From: an uncultured Clostridia bacterium
GTDB taxonomy: Bacteria > Bacillota > Clostridia > TANB77 > CAG-508
Direction: 5' to 3'
NCBI GenBank assembly: GCA_947625075.1
Contig: CANQMY010000019.1
Location: 1-12,007, forward strand
Length of the DNA stretch: 12,007 nucleotides
Of this stretch, positions 1 to 7,894 are shown piece by piece. The notes below the pieces were generated by a model that searched no databases, was not told the DNA's origin, and saw nothing but the letters and a program-made list of their open reading frames with translations. The translations under genes and the position numbers were made by a program. Every line of letters starts with the position of its first letter. The first letter of the stretch is position 1.

Positions 1-2
1 TA

Positions 3-56
3 AAAAAAGTAAATAAAGAATTTAGTGATAAATTTCAAAAATTATTGGAAAAATAA
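3..56 (+). CDS. C-terminal end of an unidentified upstream gene (partial)
   Basis: An open frame enters from the left edge and ends at the TAA at 54-56. The visible residues end in FSDKFQKLLEK, a lysine-rich amphipathic tail. The gap to copZ is 41 bases and contains only an SD and no obvious promoter, so this gene is probably co-transcribed with copZ-copA. A copper-responsive repressor would be a natural neighbour, but 17 residues are too few to assign a family. The frame could also be chance in such AT-rich DNA. Confidence 0.4.
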   Translation, partial: KKVNKEFSDKFQKLLEK

Positions 57-97
57 ATATTAAATTATAAAAAATTAAATAAAAAAGGAGAAATATT

Positions 98-307
98 ATG
101 AAAGAAATTGAAATTAAAGTAAATGGAATGGTTTGCAATGGATGTGAAAATAGAGTAAAAAATGCTCTAGAAAATTTAGATGGAGTTGAAGAGGTTTTAG
201 CTGATCATAATTTAGGAATTGTAAAAGTTAAAACTAGTAAAGAAATATCAGAAAACGATTTAAAGAATAAAATTGAAGATATTGGATTTGAAGTTGTAAA
301 GGAATAA
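98..307 (+). CDS. copZ: Copper chaperone CopZ (heavy-metal-associated domain)
   Basis: A 69-residue single-domain protein of the usual CopZ size. It has the heavy-metal-associated (HMA) signature near the N-terminus, GMVCNGC (C13 and C16), where the usual motif is GMTCxxC; these two cysteines bind Cu(I). The end, DIGFEVV, is the usual closing strand of the fold. In the cytosol CopZ carries Cu(I) and passes it to the CopA ATPase, whose gene starts 4 bases after this stop. The SD AAGGAG at 85-90 lies 7 bases before the ATG, which fixes the start. A stand-alone HMA protein for another soft metal is possible, but the adjacent CPC-type ATPase makes copper the best call. Confidence 0.88.
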   Translation: MKEIEIKVNGMVCNGCENRVKNALENLDGVEEVLADHNLGIVKVKTSKEISENDLKNKIEDIGFEVVKE

Positions 308-311
308 AAAA

Positions 312-2526
312 ATGAAAAAAATAACTTTATCTATTGAAGGAATGACTTGTTCAGCTTGTTCAAATGGATTAGAGAAATATTTAAATAAACAAAAAGGAAT
401 AGAAAAAGCATTTGTCAATTTAGTAATGGCAAATGCTACTATTGAATATGATGAAAAAATTTTAAATATTGAGCAATTAGAAAAGTTTGTAAAAGATGCT
501 GGATTTAAAAGTCTAGGTGAATTTAAAGAAATAAAAAATGAAGATAAAAATAAAAAAGAAAAAATATTATTTATAATTTATACTTTTTTAGCAATTGCAT
601 TAATGTATATATCTATGGGACAGATGATAAATTTGCCAATTGTAGAATTTTTAGATATGCATAAAAATCCTATAAATTATATGATAAGTTTATTTATACT
701 TACATTATTTTTTATTGGATATGGTTTTGATATATTAAAAAATGGTATAAAAAATTTAATTAAAAGAATTCCTAATATGGATACTTTAGTTGGAATAGGA
801 GTTTTAACAAGTTTTCTTTATAGCACTTATAATATGTTTTTAGTATTTATGGGAAATCATAGTTTAGTAATGAACTTATATTTTGAATCTTCTGCAATAG
901 TAATATATTTCATAAAACTCGGAAGATATATAGATAGAGTAAGCAAAAATAAAACTAAAGAAGCAATACAAAAACTTGTAAATATAACACCTAATAAAGC
1001 TGTTATAAAAATTGATGGAAAAGAAAAAACTGTAACTCTTGATGAAATAAAAAAAGGAGATATATTAGTTGCCAGAGCTGGAGAAAAAATAGCTGTAGAT
1101 GGAAAAATAGTATTAGGAAAAACACATTTAGATGAAAGTTTTATTACAGGTGAAAGTATGCCTGTATTAAAGAAAGAAAATGATACAGTTTTAGCTGGAA
1201 GCATGAATTATGATGGATATATAGAATATAAAGCTGAAAAAATAGGAAAGGAATCTACAGTATCTGAAATTGTTAAATTAGTTATAGAAGCAAGTAATAG
1301 CAAAATGCCAATTGCAAGGGTGGCAGATAAAGTATCTGGATATTTTGTACCAGTAGTATTATTAATAGCAGTATTTACTTTTATAGGATATTTATTATCT
1401 GGAAAAGAATTGAGTGAAGCAATCTTAAATTTTGTTACAGTATTAGTAGTAGCTTGTCCTTGTAGTTTAGGTTTAGCAACTCCTTTAGCAATAATTGTAA
1501 GTGAAGGATTATGTGCTAATAATGGAATTTTAATAAAGAAAAGTGAAATTTTAGAAAATGCTGTAAAAACTAATACAATAGTATTTGATAAAACAGGGAC
1601 ATTAACTTATGGAAAACCAAGAATATCGAAAATAAATAACTATAGTGACTTAAATGAAAAAGAGCTTATTCAATTAGTAGGAAGTATAGAAAGTAAAAGT
1701 TCACATCCTATAGGAAAAGCATTTACAAGCTATTTAGAAGAAAAATCTATAAAACTTTTAGATGTTAAAGATTTTGAAAATATATCTGGAATGGGAGTTA
1801 TAGGAAAAATATCAGGCGGAGAAATTATAGTTGGAAATTCAAAAATTTTAGAAAAATATAAAATTGAAAATAAATTTTTAGAAGATGAAAAAATATTGTC
1901 TGATGACCGGAAATAGCATTGTTTATGTAATAAAAAATATGAAAATTATTGCTCTTATAGGAGTAAATGATGTTGTAAGAAAAAATGTGAAAGATGTTAT
2001 AAAAATTTTAAATAAAAATAATATAGAAACGATTATGCTTACAGGAGATAATAAAAATGTAGCAGAAAAAATTGCAAATGAAATAGGTATAACAAAGGTA
2101 ATTTCAAATGTACTTCCAAGTGAAAAAGAAAATGTTATAAAAGATTTAAAAAAATCAAACAGATTTGTAATGATGATAGGAGATGGAATAAATGATAGTC
2201 CAGCATTAGCAAGAGCAGATATAGGTGTGAGTGTAAATAGTGGAACTGATATCGCTATGGACTCATCAGATGTTATATTAACTAATAATGATTTAAAATG
2301 TGTTATAGATTTAATTAACATTAGTAAAAGAACAATAAAGAATATAAAACAAAATTTATTTTGGGCATTTTTCTACAACTTTTTAATGATTCCTATTGCA
2401 ATTGGATTATTCAAACCAATTGGAATATCAATAAATCCAATGATTGCAAGTTTAGCTATGGTATTAAGCAGTATAACTGTAATTATTAATGCCTTAAGAT
2501 TAAGAAAATATAAAAATAATATTTAG
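312..2526 (+). pseudogene. copA: Copper-exporting P-type ATPase CopA, interrupted by a one-base frameshift
   Basis: The first frame (312-1916, 534 residues) carries an N-terminal HMA domain with GMTCSAC (C13, C16). It also has membrane segments from about residue 84, the TGES actuator loop (279-282), the CPC metal site in ACPCSLGLATP (382-384), the phosphorylation motif DKTGTLT (D426), the HP of SSHPIGKA (465-466) and a GMGVIG nucleotide-domain motif. It then stops at TAG 1914-1916. The rest continues one frame over to 2526 with MLTGDN, GDGINDSPALARADIG, the FYNF segment and MVLSS of the last helices, as expected for Cu(I) pumps. Dropping one C from GACCGG (1907-1908) restores a continuous reading SDDGNSIVYVIKNMK and a product of about 737 residues, normal for CopA. 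No other damage is seen. It is either a real recent mutation or a sequencing indel. The protein would pump Cu(I) out of the cytosol, fed by CopZ. Confidence 0.88.
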
Positions 2527-2576
2527 TTATTTGATTAAAAAGTGTAATAAAAATTAAAGTAATTTAATAAAAAACG

Positions 2577-2590
2577 TGAAAGCGCTACAA
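2577..2590 (+). promoter_or_regulatory. cre-like / LacI-family-like operator upstream of the dapD promoter
   Basis: TGAAAGCGCTACAA has the central CG and flanking bases of a CcpA-type cre site but misses at least one consensus position near its right end. It lies 4 bases upstream of the -35 box, where a regulator could act. This is a weak match and no regulator gene is in the window. Confidence 0.22.
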
Positions 2591-2594
2591 ACAA

Positions 2595-2623
2595 TTGACA
2601 TATATAAGGCACAATGATATAAT
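2595..2623 (+). promoter_or_regulatory. Consensus sigma-A promoter of the dapD-lysA operon
   Basis: A perfect TTGACA (2595-2600), a 17-base spacer and a perfect TATAAT (2618-2623). Transcription should start near 2630, giving a leader of about 118 bases before the dapD ATG. That leader is too short for a lysine riboswitch aptamer and shows only an imperfect inverted repeat (AGAC...GTCT, about 2656-2682). Confidence 0.85.
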
Positions 2624-2747
2624 GTACACACATTATAGATAGAATAAATATATAAGACTTTAAAGAATATTTTAATGTCTGAGTATAAAGTTTACTATCA
2701 TAATAATGGGAACTGTTAACACTGCATTGCTTCAGAAGGAGGAAAAA

Positions 2748-3542
2748 ATGAGAGACTATTTTGAGGTATTACAGAAGAAGGACAATCTCACAAGAGAGAC
2801 ATTTTTACCGATTTGGAAGGAATTTAAGGAAGAATTAAACTCTGGGACAGTAAGAGTAGCTTCCAAAGATGGTAACGACTGGGTTGTTAACACCTGGGTA
2901 AAAGAGTTCATTCTTTTGGGATTCAAATTCGGAGAAGTAGTAGAGTACGGTGACGGATCGATTGACAAGGATACCTTAGGTGAGAGAAAAATCATATTAT
3001 CTGAAAAGGTAAGAAAGGTTTCCTCGACAGTATCTGTAAGAGACGGTGTGTATCTTGGAAGAGGAGTGACATTTATGCCACCTAGTTATGCCAACATCGG
3101 AGCATACATTGACGAGGGATCGATGGTTGATTCTTTAGCATTAGTTGGTTCATGTGCACAGATTGGAAAAAATGTGCATATAGGTGCGGGTGCAATCATT
3201 GGAGGCGTACTAGAACCTGTAGGAGCATATCCTGTAATAATAGAGGATAATGCATTTATTGGAGCAGGTTCGCAAATCACTGAAGGTGCAATCGTAAAGA
3301 AGGGCGCAATAATCGGTGCCGGAGTAACAATTACAGGTAGCACGCCTGTATATGATAATGTGAATGCAAGTGTTATAACGCCTAATGATAAAGGACAGAT
3401 TGTTGTTCCTGAAGAGGCGGTTGTAATTCCTGGAACGAAGATGATTGAATCATCATTTGATGGAATTACTCTTGCAAAGGCGGTACCCATTATAATCAAA
3501 TATGGGGGCAAAGTAGAACTGGAAGATTTGCTGAGACCATAG
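2748..3542 (+). CDS. dapD: Tetrahydrodipicolinate N-acyltransferase (DapD family)
   Basis: The 264-residue product has the DapD layout. An N-terminal helical/alpha-beta domain (to about residue 85) is followed by a left-handed beta-helix of hexapeptide repeats with the family motifs NIGAYIDEGSMVDS, GSCAQIGKNVHIG, GGVLEP and VIIEDNAFIGAG. DapD transfers an acyl group (succinyl from succinyl-CoA in characterised members) to tetrahydrodipicolinate on the way to LL-diaminopimelate; members act as trimers in the cytosol. An in-frame ATG at 2706 exists, but AAGGAGG at 2736-2742 lies 5 bases before 2748, so 2748 is the start. The gene is compositionally odd: 28 of 60 bases are G/C at 3181-3240 against 12 of 60 in lysA at 4201-4260, which suggests acquisition from another lineage. 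Succinyl versus acetyl specificity cannot be read from the sequence. Confidence 0.88.
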   Translation: MRDYFEVLQKKDNLTRETFLPIWKEFKEELNSGTVRVASKDGNDWVVNTWVKEFILLGFKFGEVVEYGDGSIDKDTLGERKIILSEKVRKVSSTVSVRDGVYLGRGVTFMPPSYANIGAYIDEGSMVDSLALVGSCAQIGKNVHIGAGAIIGGVLEPVGAYPVIIEDNAFIGAGSQITEGAIVKKGAIIGAGVTITGSTPVYDNVNASVITPNDKGQIVVPEEAVVIPGTKMIESSFDGITLAKAVPIIIKYGGKVELEDLLRP

Positions 3543-3561
3543 AAAAAGATCAGTGAAGGTC

Positions 3562-3593
3562 GTTTCCCTTGGACATCTTTGTCCAAGGGAAGC
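3562..3593 (+). terminator. GC-rich hairpin between dapD and lysA, partial terminator or processing site
   Basis: Eleven perfect pairs (3564-3574 with 3581-3591), extended by a U-G and a G-C pair to 13, close a 6-base loop. The sequence after it is TATTTATTT rather than a clean T run, so termination is probably incomplete or the hairpin mainly protects the dapD 3' end. Its composition matches dapD, not lysA, and it may have arrived with dapD. Confidence 0.55.
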
Positions 3594-3620
3594 TATTTAT
3601 TTAGTTGAAAGGAAAATATT

Positions 3621-4868
3621 ATGGAAAAGATACCTTTTATAAGTAAAAATGAAGTAGAAGAAATACAAAAAAAATATCCAACACCATATTATATATATAA
3701 TGAAAGAGGAATTAGAGAAACTGCAAGAAATTTATATAAAGCATTTTCATGGAATAAAGGTTTTAAAGAATATTTTGCTGTAAAGGCAACGCCAAATCCT
3801 AAAATAATTAATATATTAAAGCAAGAACATTGTGGAGTTGACTGTGCGACCATAGTAGAGTTAGAGCTAGTTAATGAATTTTGCAATATATCTGGGGAAG
3901 ATATAATGTTTTCATCAAACGATACTCCAGCAGAAGATTTTAGATTAGCAACTAAATTGAATGCAACTATCAATTTTGACGATATTGAACATATTGATTT
4001 TTATAAAAAATTAAATTTGCCTTTTTTAGATAAAATGTGTTGTAGATATAATCCTGGAGAAGATTTTGTTATAAATGGACAAATTATGGGAGAGCCAAAG
4101 GAAGCAAAATATGGAATGACAAAAGAACAAATAAAAAAATCATATATAGAATTAAAAAACGAAGGAGTTAAGAAACTTGGAGTTCATGCCTTTTTAGCAA
4201 GTGCACAAAATAATAATAAATATTATCCTTTATTAGCAGAAAAATTATTTAAGCTTATAGTAGAAATAAAACAAGAAACAGGAATAGAACTATCTTTTGT
4301 AAATTTATCTGGAGGAATAGGTATACCATATAAACCTGAAGAAGAACCAGTAGATATTTTTGAGATAGGAAAAGAAGTAGAAAAAAGATATAATGATATA
4401 CTTGTAAAAAACGGAATAAAAAATGTAGAAATATATACAGAACTTGGAAGATATATGTTAGCATCTAATGGTGCTTTAATAACAAAGGTAATACATAAAA
4501 AAGATACATATAAACATTATATTGGAGTAGATGCTTGTGCGGCAAATTTAATGAGACCTGCAATATATGGTGCATATCATCATATTTCAGTTTTAGGAAA
4601 AGAAAATGAAAAGAAAACTGAAAAATATGATGTAATAGGTGGTTTATGTGAAAATAGTGATAAATTTGCAATTGATAGAAATTTACCTAAAATAGAAGTA
4701 GGAGATTATATATTTATACATGATTCGGGTGCACATGGTTTTTCTATGGGATATAATTATAATGGAAAATTAAGATCAGCTGAATTATTATTAAAAGAAA
4801 ATGGAGAGATAGAATTAATTAGAAGAGCAGAAAACAAGGAAGATTATTTTGCAACATTAAAATTATAA
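3621..4868 (+). CDS. lysA: Diaminopimelate decarboxylase LysA
   Basis: A PLP enzyme of the alanine-racemase-fold decarboxylase group, 415 residues, which is full length. It decarboxylates meso-diaminopimelate to L-lysine, the last step of the pathway. The PLP lysine is K55 in YFAVKATPNP. Other family motifs are H189 in LGVHAF, SGGIG (230-234) for phosphate, ELGRY (274-278), GVDACAANLMRPAIYGAYHH, catalytic C343 in GGLCENSD and HDSGAHGFSMGYNYNG near the C-terminus. ELGR replaces the more common EPGR, a variant I believe normal in one LysA subfamily. The SD AAAGGA (3608-3613) lies 7 bases before the ATG. It follows dapD by 78 bases and precedes the aminotransferase by 46, in one operon. Confidence 0.94.
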   Translation: MEKIPFISKNEVEEIQKKYPTPYYIYNERGIRETARNLYKAFSWNKGFKEYFAVKATPNPKIINILKQEHCGVDCATIVELELVNEFCNISGEDIMFSSNDTPAEDFRLATKLNATINFDDIEHIDFYKKLNLPFLDKMCCRYNPGEDFVINGQIMGEPKEAKYGMTKEQIKKSYIELKNEGVKKLGVHAFLASAQNNNKYYPLLAEKLFKLIVEIKQETGIELSFVNLSGGIGIPYKPEEEPVDIFEIGKEVEKRYNDILVKNGIKNVEIYTELGRYMLASNGALITKVIHKKDTYKHYIGVDACAANLMRPAIYGAYHHISVLGKENEKKTEKYDVIGGLCENSDKFAIDRNLPKIEVGDYIFIHDSGAHGFSMGYNYNGKLRSAELLLKENGEIELIRRAENKEDYFATLKL

Positions 4869-4914
4869 TTTTAAAACTATTAAGTAAATGTGATATGAAA
4901 GGAATGAACTTAAT

Positions 4915-6117
4915 ATGTCAAAGGTAAATGAAAATTTTTTAAATTTAAAAGAAGATTATTTATTTTCAAAAATTTCTTCTAAAACTAATGAATATAAGAA
5001 AAAATATCCTGATAAGAAGATAATAAGTTTAGGAATAGGAGATGTATCATTGCCTTTAGTTCCATCAGTAATAAAAGCAATGCATAAAGCAGTTGATGAA
5101 ATGGCAAAACAAGAAACATTTAAAGGATATGGAATAGTACAAGGATATGATTTTTTAATAGAAAGAATTAATGAAGTTGAATATGAAACAAGAGGAGTAT
5201 GCCTTGACAAAGATGAAATATTCATTGCTGCTGGAACAAAAGGAGATTTAGCAGGAATTATAGAATTATTTTCATTAGATAATAAAGTAGCATTAATGAA
5301 TCCTGTTTATCCGGCATATAGAGACACAAATATAATGATGGGAAGAAATGAAATCACATACTTAAAAGCTACAAAAGAAAATAATTTTATACCTGATATT
5401 CCAAAAGAACATGTAGATATCATTTATTTGTGTTCACCAAATAATCCTACTGGATCAGTACTAAATAAAAAGCAACTAGAAAAATGGGTGAAATATGCTA
5501 TAGAAAATAATAGTATCATCTTATATGATTCTGTATATGAATCATTCATTTCTGATGAGGAAATACCACATAGTATATATGAAATAGAAGGTTCAAAAAG
5601 TGTAGCAATTGAATTTAGAAGTTTTTCAAAACTGGCTGGATTTACTGGTGTTAGATGTTCATTTACAGTAGTACCTAAAGAATTAAAGGCGTTTACAGTA
5701 AAAAAAGAACAAATCAATTTAAATTCTTTATGGAGGAGAAGACAAAGCACAAAATTTGGTGCTGCTTCGTATATAACACAAAGAGCTGCGGAAGCTGTAT
5801 ATTCTGAGCAAGGACAAAAAGAAATAATTGAAAATATAAATTATTATAAACAAAATGCTAAATATATAAAAGAAGAATTAGAAAAAGTCGGATTTGAAGT
5901 ATATGGAGGAATAAACTCGCCATATATATGGTTAAAAACGCCTAACAATATGAAATCTTGGGACTTTTTTGATAAATTATTAAATGAAGCGGCAGTTGTA
6001 GGAACGCCGGGAGTTGGATTTGGAAAGTATGGAGAAGGTTATTTTCGCTTAACAGCATTTTCAAGTAAAGAAAATACTAAAGAAGCTATGTCAAGAATAG
6101 TAAAATTATTTAAATAG
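4915..6117 (+). CDS. dapL: LL-diaminopimelate aminotransferase-type class I/II aminotransferase
   Basis: A 400-residue fold-type I PLP aminotransferase. It opens with an N-terminus characteristic of DapL (VNENFLNLKEDYLFSKI, then LGIGDVSLPL and FKGYGIVQGYDFL). The PLP contacts are N and P of SPNNPTG (174-180), D205 and Y208 in LYDSVYES, the Schiff-base lysine K239 in SFSKLAG, R247, and the carboxylate-binding R378 in YFRLTAF. DapL converts tetrahydrodipicolinate plus glutamate directly to LL-diaminopimelate. With dapD and a deacylase in the same operon it might instead, or also, act on the N-acyl intermediate as PatA/DapC does; sequence alone does not settle this. The SD AAAGGAA (4898-4904) lies 10 bases upstream. 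Confidence 0.85.
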   Translation: MSKVNENFLNLKEDYLFSKISSKTNEYKKKYPDKKIISLGIGDVSLPLVPSVIKAMHKAVDEMAKQETFKGYGIVQGYDFLIERINEVEYETRGVCLDKDEIFIAAGTKGDLAGIIELFSLDNKVALMNPVYPAYRDTNIMMGRNEITYLKATKENNFIPDIPKEHVDIIYLCSPNNPTGSVLNKKQLEKWVKYAIENNSIILYDSVYESFISDEEIPHSIYEIEGSKSVAIEFRSFSKLAGFTGVRCSFTVVPKELKAFTVKKEQINLNSLWRRRQSTKFGAASYITQRAAEAVYSEQGQKEIIENINYYKQNAKYIKEELEKVGFEVYGGINSPYIWLKTPNNMKSWDFFDKLLNEAAVVGTPGVGFGKYGEGYFRLTAFSSKENTKEAMSRIVKLFK

Positions 6118-6157
6118 AAAGGAATATGTTATTACTTATAACATAAATTAATAAAAG
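6118..6157 (+). promoter_or_regulatory. Unusual translation leader: distant SD, hairpin and mini-ORF before the M20 gene
   Basis: The only good SD, AAAGGAA (6118-6124), is about 33 bases from the ATG at 6158, far beyond normal spacing. Between them is a perfect 7-bp hairpin, ATGTTAT (6126-6132) and ATAACAT (6138-6144). Folding it out would shorten the gap to about 15 bases. An ATG at 6126 also opens a six-codon reading frame (MLLLIT) ending at the TAA at 6144-6146. The in-frame TAA at 6152-6154 rules out an earlier start for the main gene. Confidence 0.45.
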
Positions 6158-7288
6158 ATGAATATTGAAAAGGTTGTATGTGATTTAAAATCACAAATGT
6201 TAGAAGATAAAAATTTTTTTTGGAACAATCCAGAACCAGGATTAAAGGAAATTAAAACATCTAGTTATATAATAAAAAGATTAAAAGATATGGGGTATAA
6301 AAATCTAAATACTGATATTTATAAAACTGGAATAATTGCCACATTAGAAGGAAAGGAAAATGGTCCATGTATATTATTTAGAAGTGATATGGATGCAGTA
6401 ATTATGGATGATACGGGAAGAGCAAAGCATACATGTGGACATGATGCACACATGACTATTCTTCTTTCATTAGCAAAGATATTGATAGAAAATAAGGATA
6501 AAATAAAAGGAACTGTAAAATTGCTTTTTCAACCAGATGAAGAAGGAGATGGAGGGGCAAATCCAATGATACAAAATGGAGCATTGGAGAATCCTAAAGT
6601 AGATAAAGCATTTGCTATACATGTATGGAGTGAGTTAAAAGAAGACACTATTGGAATAAAAGAAGGTAGTGTAATGGCATCAACAGATCCATTTAGTATA
6701 ACTATATATGGAAAAGGTGGACATGCTGCTATGCCTGAAAAATGTGTTGACCCAATATATATAGCAAATATAATTGGAAAAAAGATAAAAGAAATGGCAG
6801 TATTAAATGTAGAACCAGATAAGAAAGTTGTTTTGGGAGTAACTGCAATAACAGGTGGAAAAAATAATAATGTTATACCTGATAAAGTGTATTTAAAGGG
6901 AATTTTAAGAACATACAATAATGAGATTAGAAAAAGGGTTAAGGAAGAACTAAAAAACAATGTAGAAAAAATTGCAAGTAATATGAATGGAAAAGCAGAA
7001 ATAGAGTTTTTAGGAAACTATCCTGCTACAATTAATTCAAAAGATGAAGCTAAAGTAATACAAGAATTATCAACAAAAATTGTAGAAAAAGTGGAAAAAA
7101 ATTATAGAACAATGTGTTCAGAGGATTTTTCTTATTTTCTAGAAAAAGTTTCAGGAGCAATGATATTTATTGGTTGTCAAAGAGAAGAATATTATCCTCA
7201 GCATAATGAAAACTTTACTGTAGGAATAAAACCAATTTTAATAGGAACACAGTTATTTTATGAAATAGTAAAAAAATATTTAATGTAA
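6158..7288 (+). CDS. M20D amidohydrolase, probable N-acetyl-LL-diaminopimelate deacetylase
   Basis: A 376-residue di-metal peptidase/amidohydrolase of family M20D. Metal and catalytic motifs are RSDMDA (75-80), CGHDAH (C93, H95), QPDEEG (E128, E129), H155 in AIHVW, the dimerisation-domain signature GKGGHAAMP and H349 in PQHNENF. Length and operon position fit the N-acetyl-diaminopimelate deacetylase of Bacillus (YkuR type), which releases LL-diaminopimelate and acetate. M20D also includes hippurate and indole-acetyl-amino-acid hydrolases, so the substrate is inferred from the neighbours. It differs from DapE, the M20A desuccinylase that usually partners DapD. It is the last gene of the operon and ends just before a terminator; its SD spacing is abnormal. 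Confidence 0.82.
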   Translation: MNIEKVVCDLKSQMLEDKNFFWNNPEPGLKEIKTSSYIIKRLKDMGYKNLNTDIYKTGIIATLEGKENGPCILFRSDMDAVIMDDTGRAKHTCGHDAHMTILLSLAKILIENKDKIKGTVKLLFQPDEEGDGGANPMIQNGALENPKVDKAFAIHVWSELKEDTIGIKEGSVMASTDPFSITIYGKGGHAAMPEKCVDPIYIANIIGKKIKEMAVLNVEPDKKVVLGVTAITGGKNNNVIPDKVYLKGILRTYNNEIRKRVKEELKNNVEKIASNMNGKAEIEFLGNYPATINSKDEAKVIQELSTKIVEKVEKNYRTMCSEDFSYFLEKVSGAMIFIGCQREEYYPQHNENFTVGIKPILIGTQLFYEIVKKYLM

Positions 7289-7307
7289 ATATCAATAATA
7301 TAAATAA

Positions 7308-7373
7308 AAACTAGCACCTTACAATGAAATGAATTATCTAATCAATATCATTTTATAATTATAGTGCTAGTTT
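7308..7373 (+). terminator. Bidirectional terminator between the lysine operon and folA
   Basis: A perfect 10-bp inverted repeat, AAACTAGCAC (7308-7317) and GTGCTAGTTT (7364-7373), encloses a 46-base AT-rich loop that can pair further (AATGA with TCATT). T-rich DNA follows on the + strand and A-rich DNA flanks the other side, so it can serve both convergent operons. Confidence 0.7.
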
Positions 7374-7382
7374 ATTTATTTT

Positions 7383-7871
7383 TTATATTCGTTCATATGT
7401 TACGTATTCATAGTCAAAAGGATTATTTTCATCTTTTAATCCTTTTTCGGTATCTACAATTTTCCATTCAGCTTTATTAATTTCAGGAAAATAAACATCA
7501 CCATCAAATTCTTTATTAATTTCAGTTATATACATTTTTGTACAGTATGGCATAAGTAATTTATACATTGTAGCTCCACCTATTACAAAATTTTCTTCAT
7601 TGTTTTTTATATATTTATCAAGCATTGAAATATCTTCTAAAACTTCAACATTTTCATCTGTTATATTCATTTGTGCATCATTACATAAAATGATATGATG
7701 TCTATTAGGAAGAACTCTTCCAAGAGATTCAAATGTTTTTCTTCCCATAATAATAGTATGACCCGAAGTAAGCTTTTTAAATCTTTTTAAATCCTCTGGT
7801 AGATGCCATATTAACTTATTATCTTTTCCAATTACATTATTTTTAGCTTTTGCAACAATTAAACTTAACAT
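7383..7871 (-). CDS. folA: Dihydrofolate reductase
   Basis: A full-length 162-residue DHFR that reduces dihydrofolate to tetrahydrofolate with NADPH. It shows IGKDNKLIWHLPEDLKRF with W22 and the substrate-binding acid D27 at the E. coli positions, the NADPH-contacting GRKTFESLG (43-51) and VIGGATMYKLLMP (96-108), and the C-terminal beta strands with DGDVYFP. The SD GAAAGGA (7879-7885 on this strand) lies 7 bases before the ATG. It follows thyA by 23 bases in the same direction, the usual pairing, since ThyA produces the dihydrofolate that this enzyme recycles. Confidence 0.96.
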   Translation of the reverse strand: MLSLIVAKAKNNVIGKDNKLIWHLPEDLKRFKKLTSGHTIIMGRKTFESLGRVLPNRHHIILCNDAQMNITDENVEVLEDISMLDKYIKNNEENFVIGGATMYKLLMPYCTKMYITEINKEFDGDVYFPEINKAEWKIVDTEKGLKDENNPFDYEYVTYERI

Positions 7872-7894
7872 TTAAAAATCCTTTCTATTAAAAT

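Noticed and set aside
2624..2747. Possible lysine riboswitch before dapD
   Set aside because: The leader is about 118 bases, too short for the lysine aptamer plus an expression platform, and shows only one imperfect inverted repeat.
2706..2747. Longer dapD start at 2706
   Set aside because: The extra codons span the AAGGAGG SD of the ATG at 2748, and DapD homologues do not need them.
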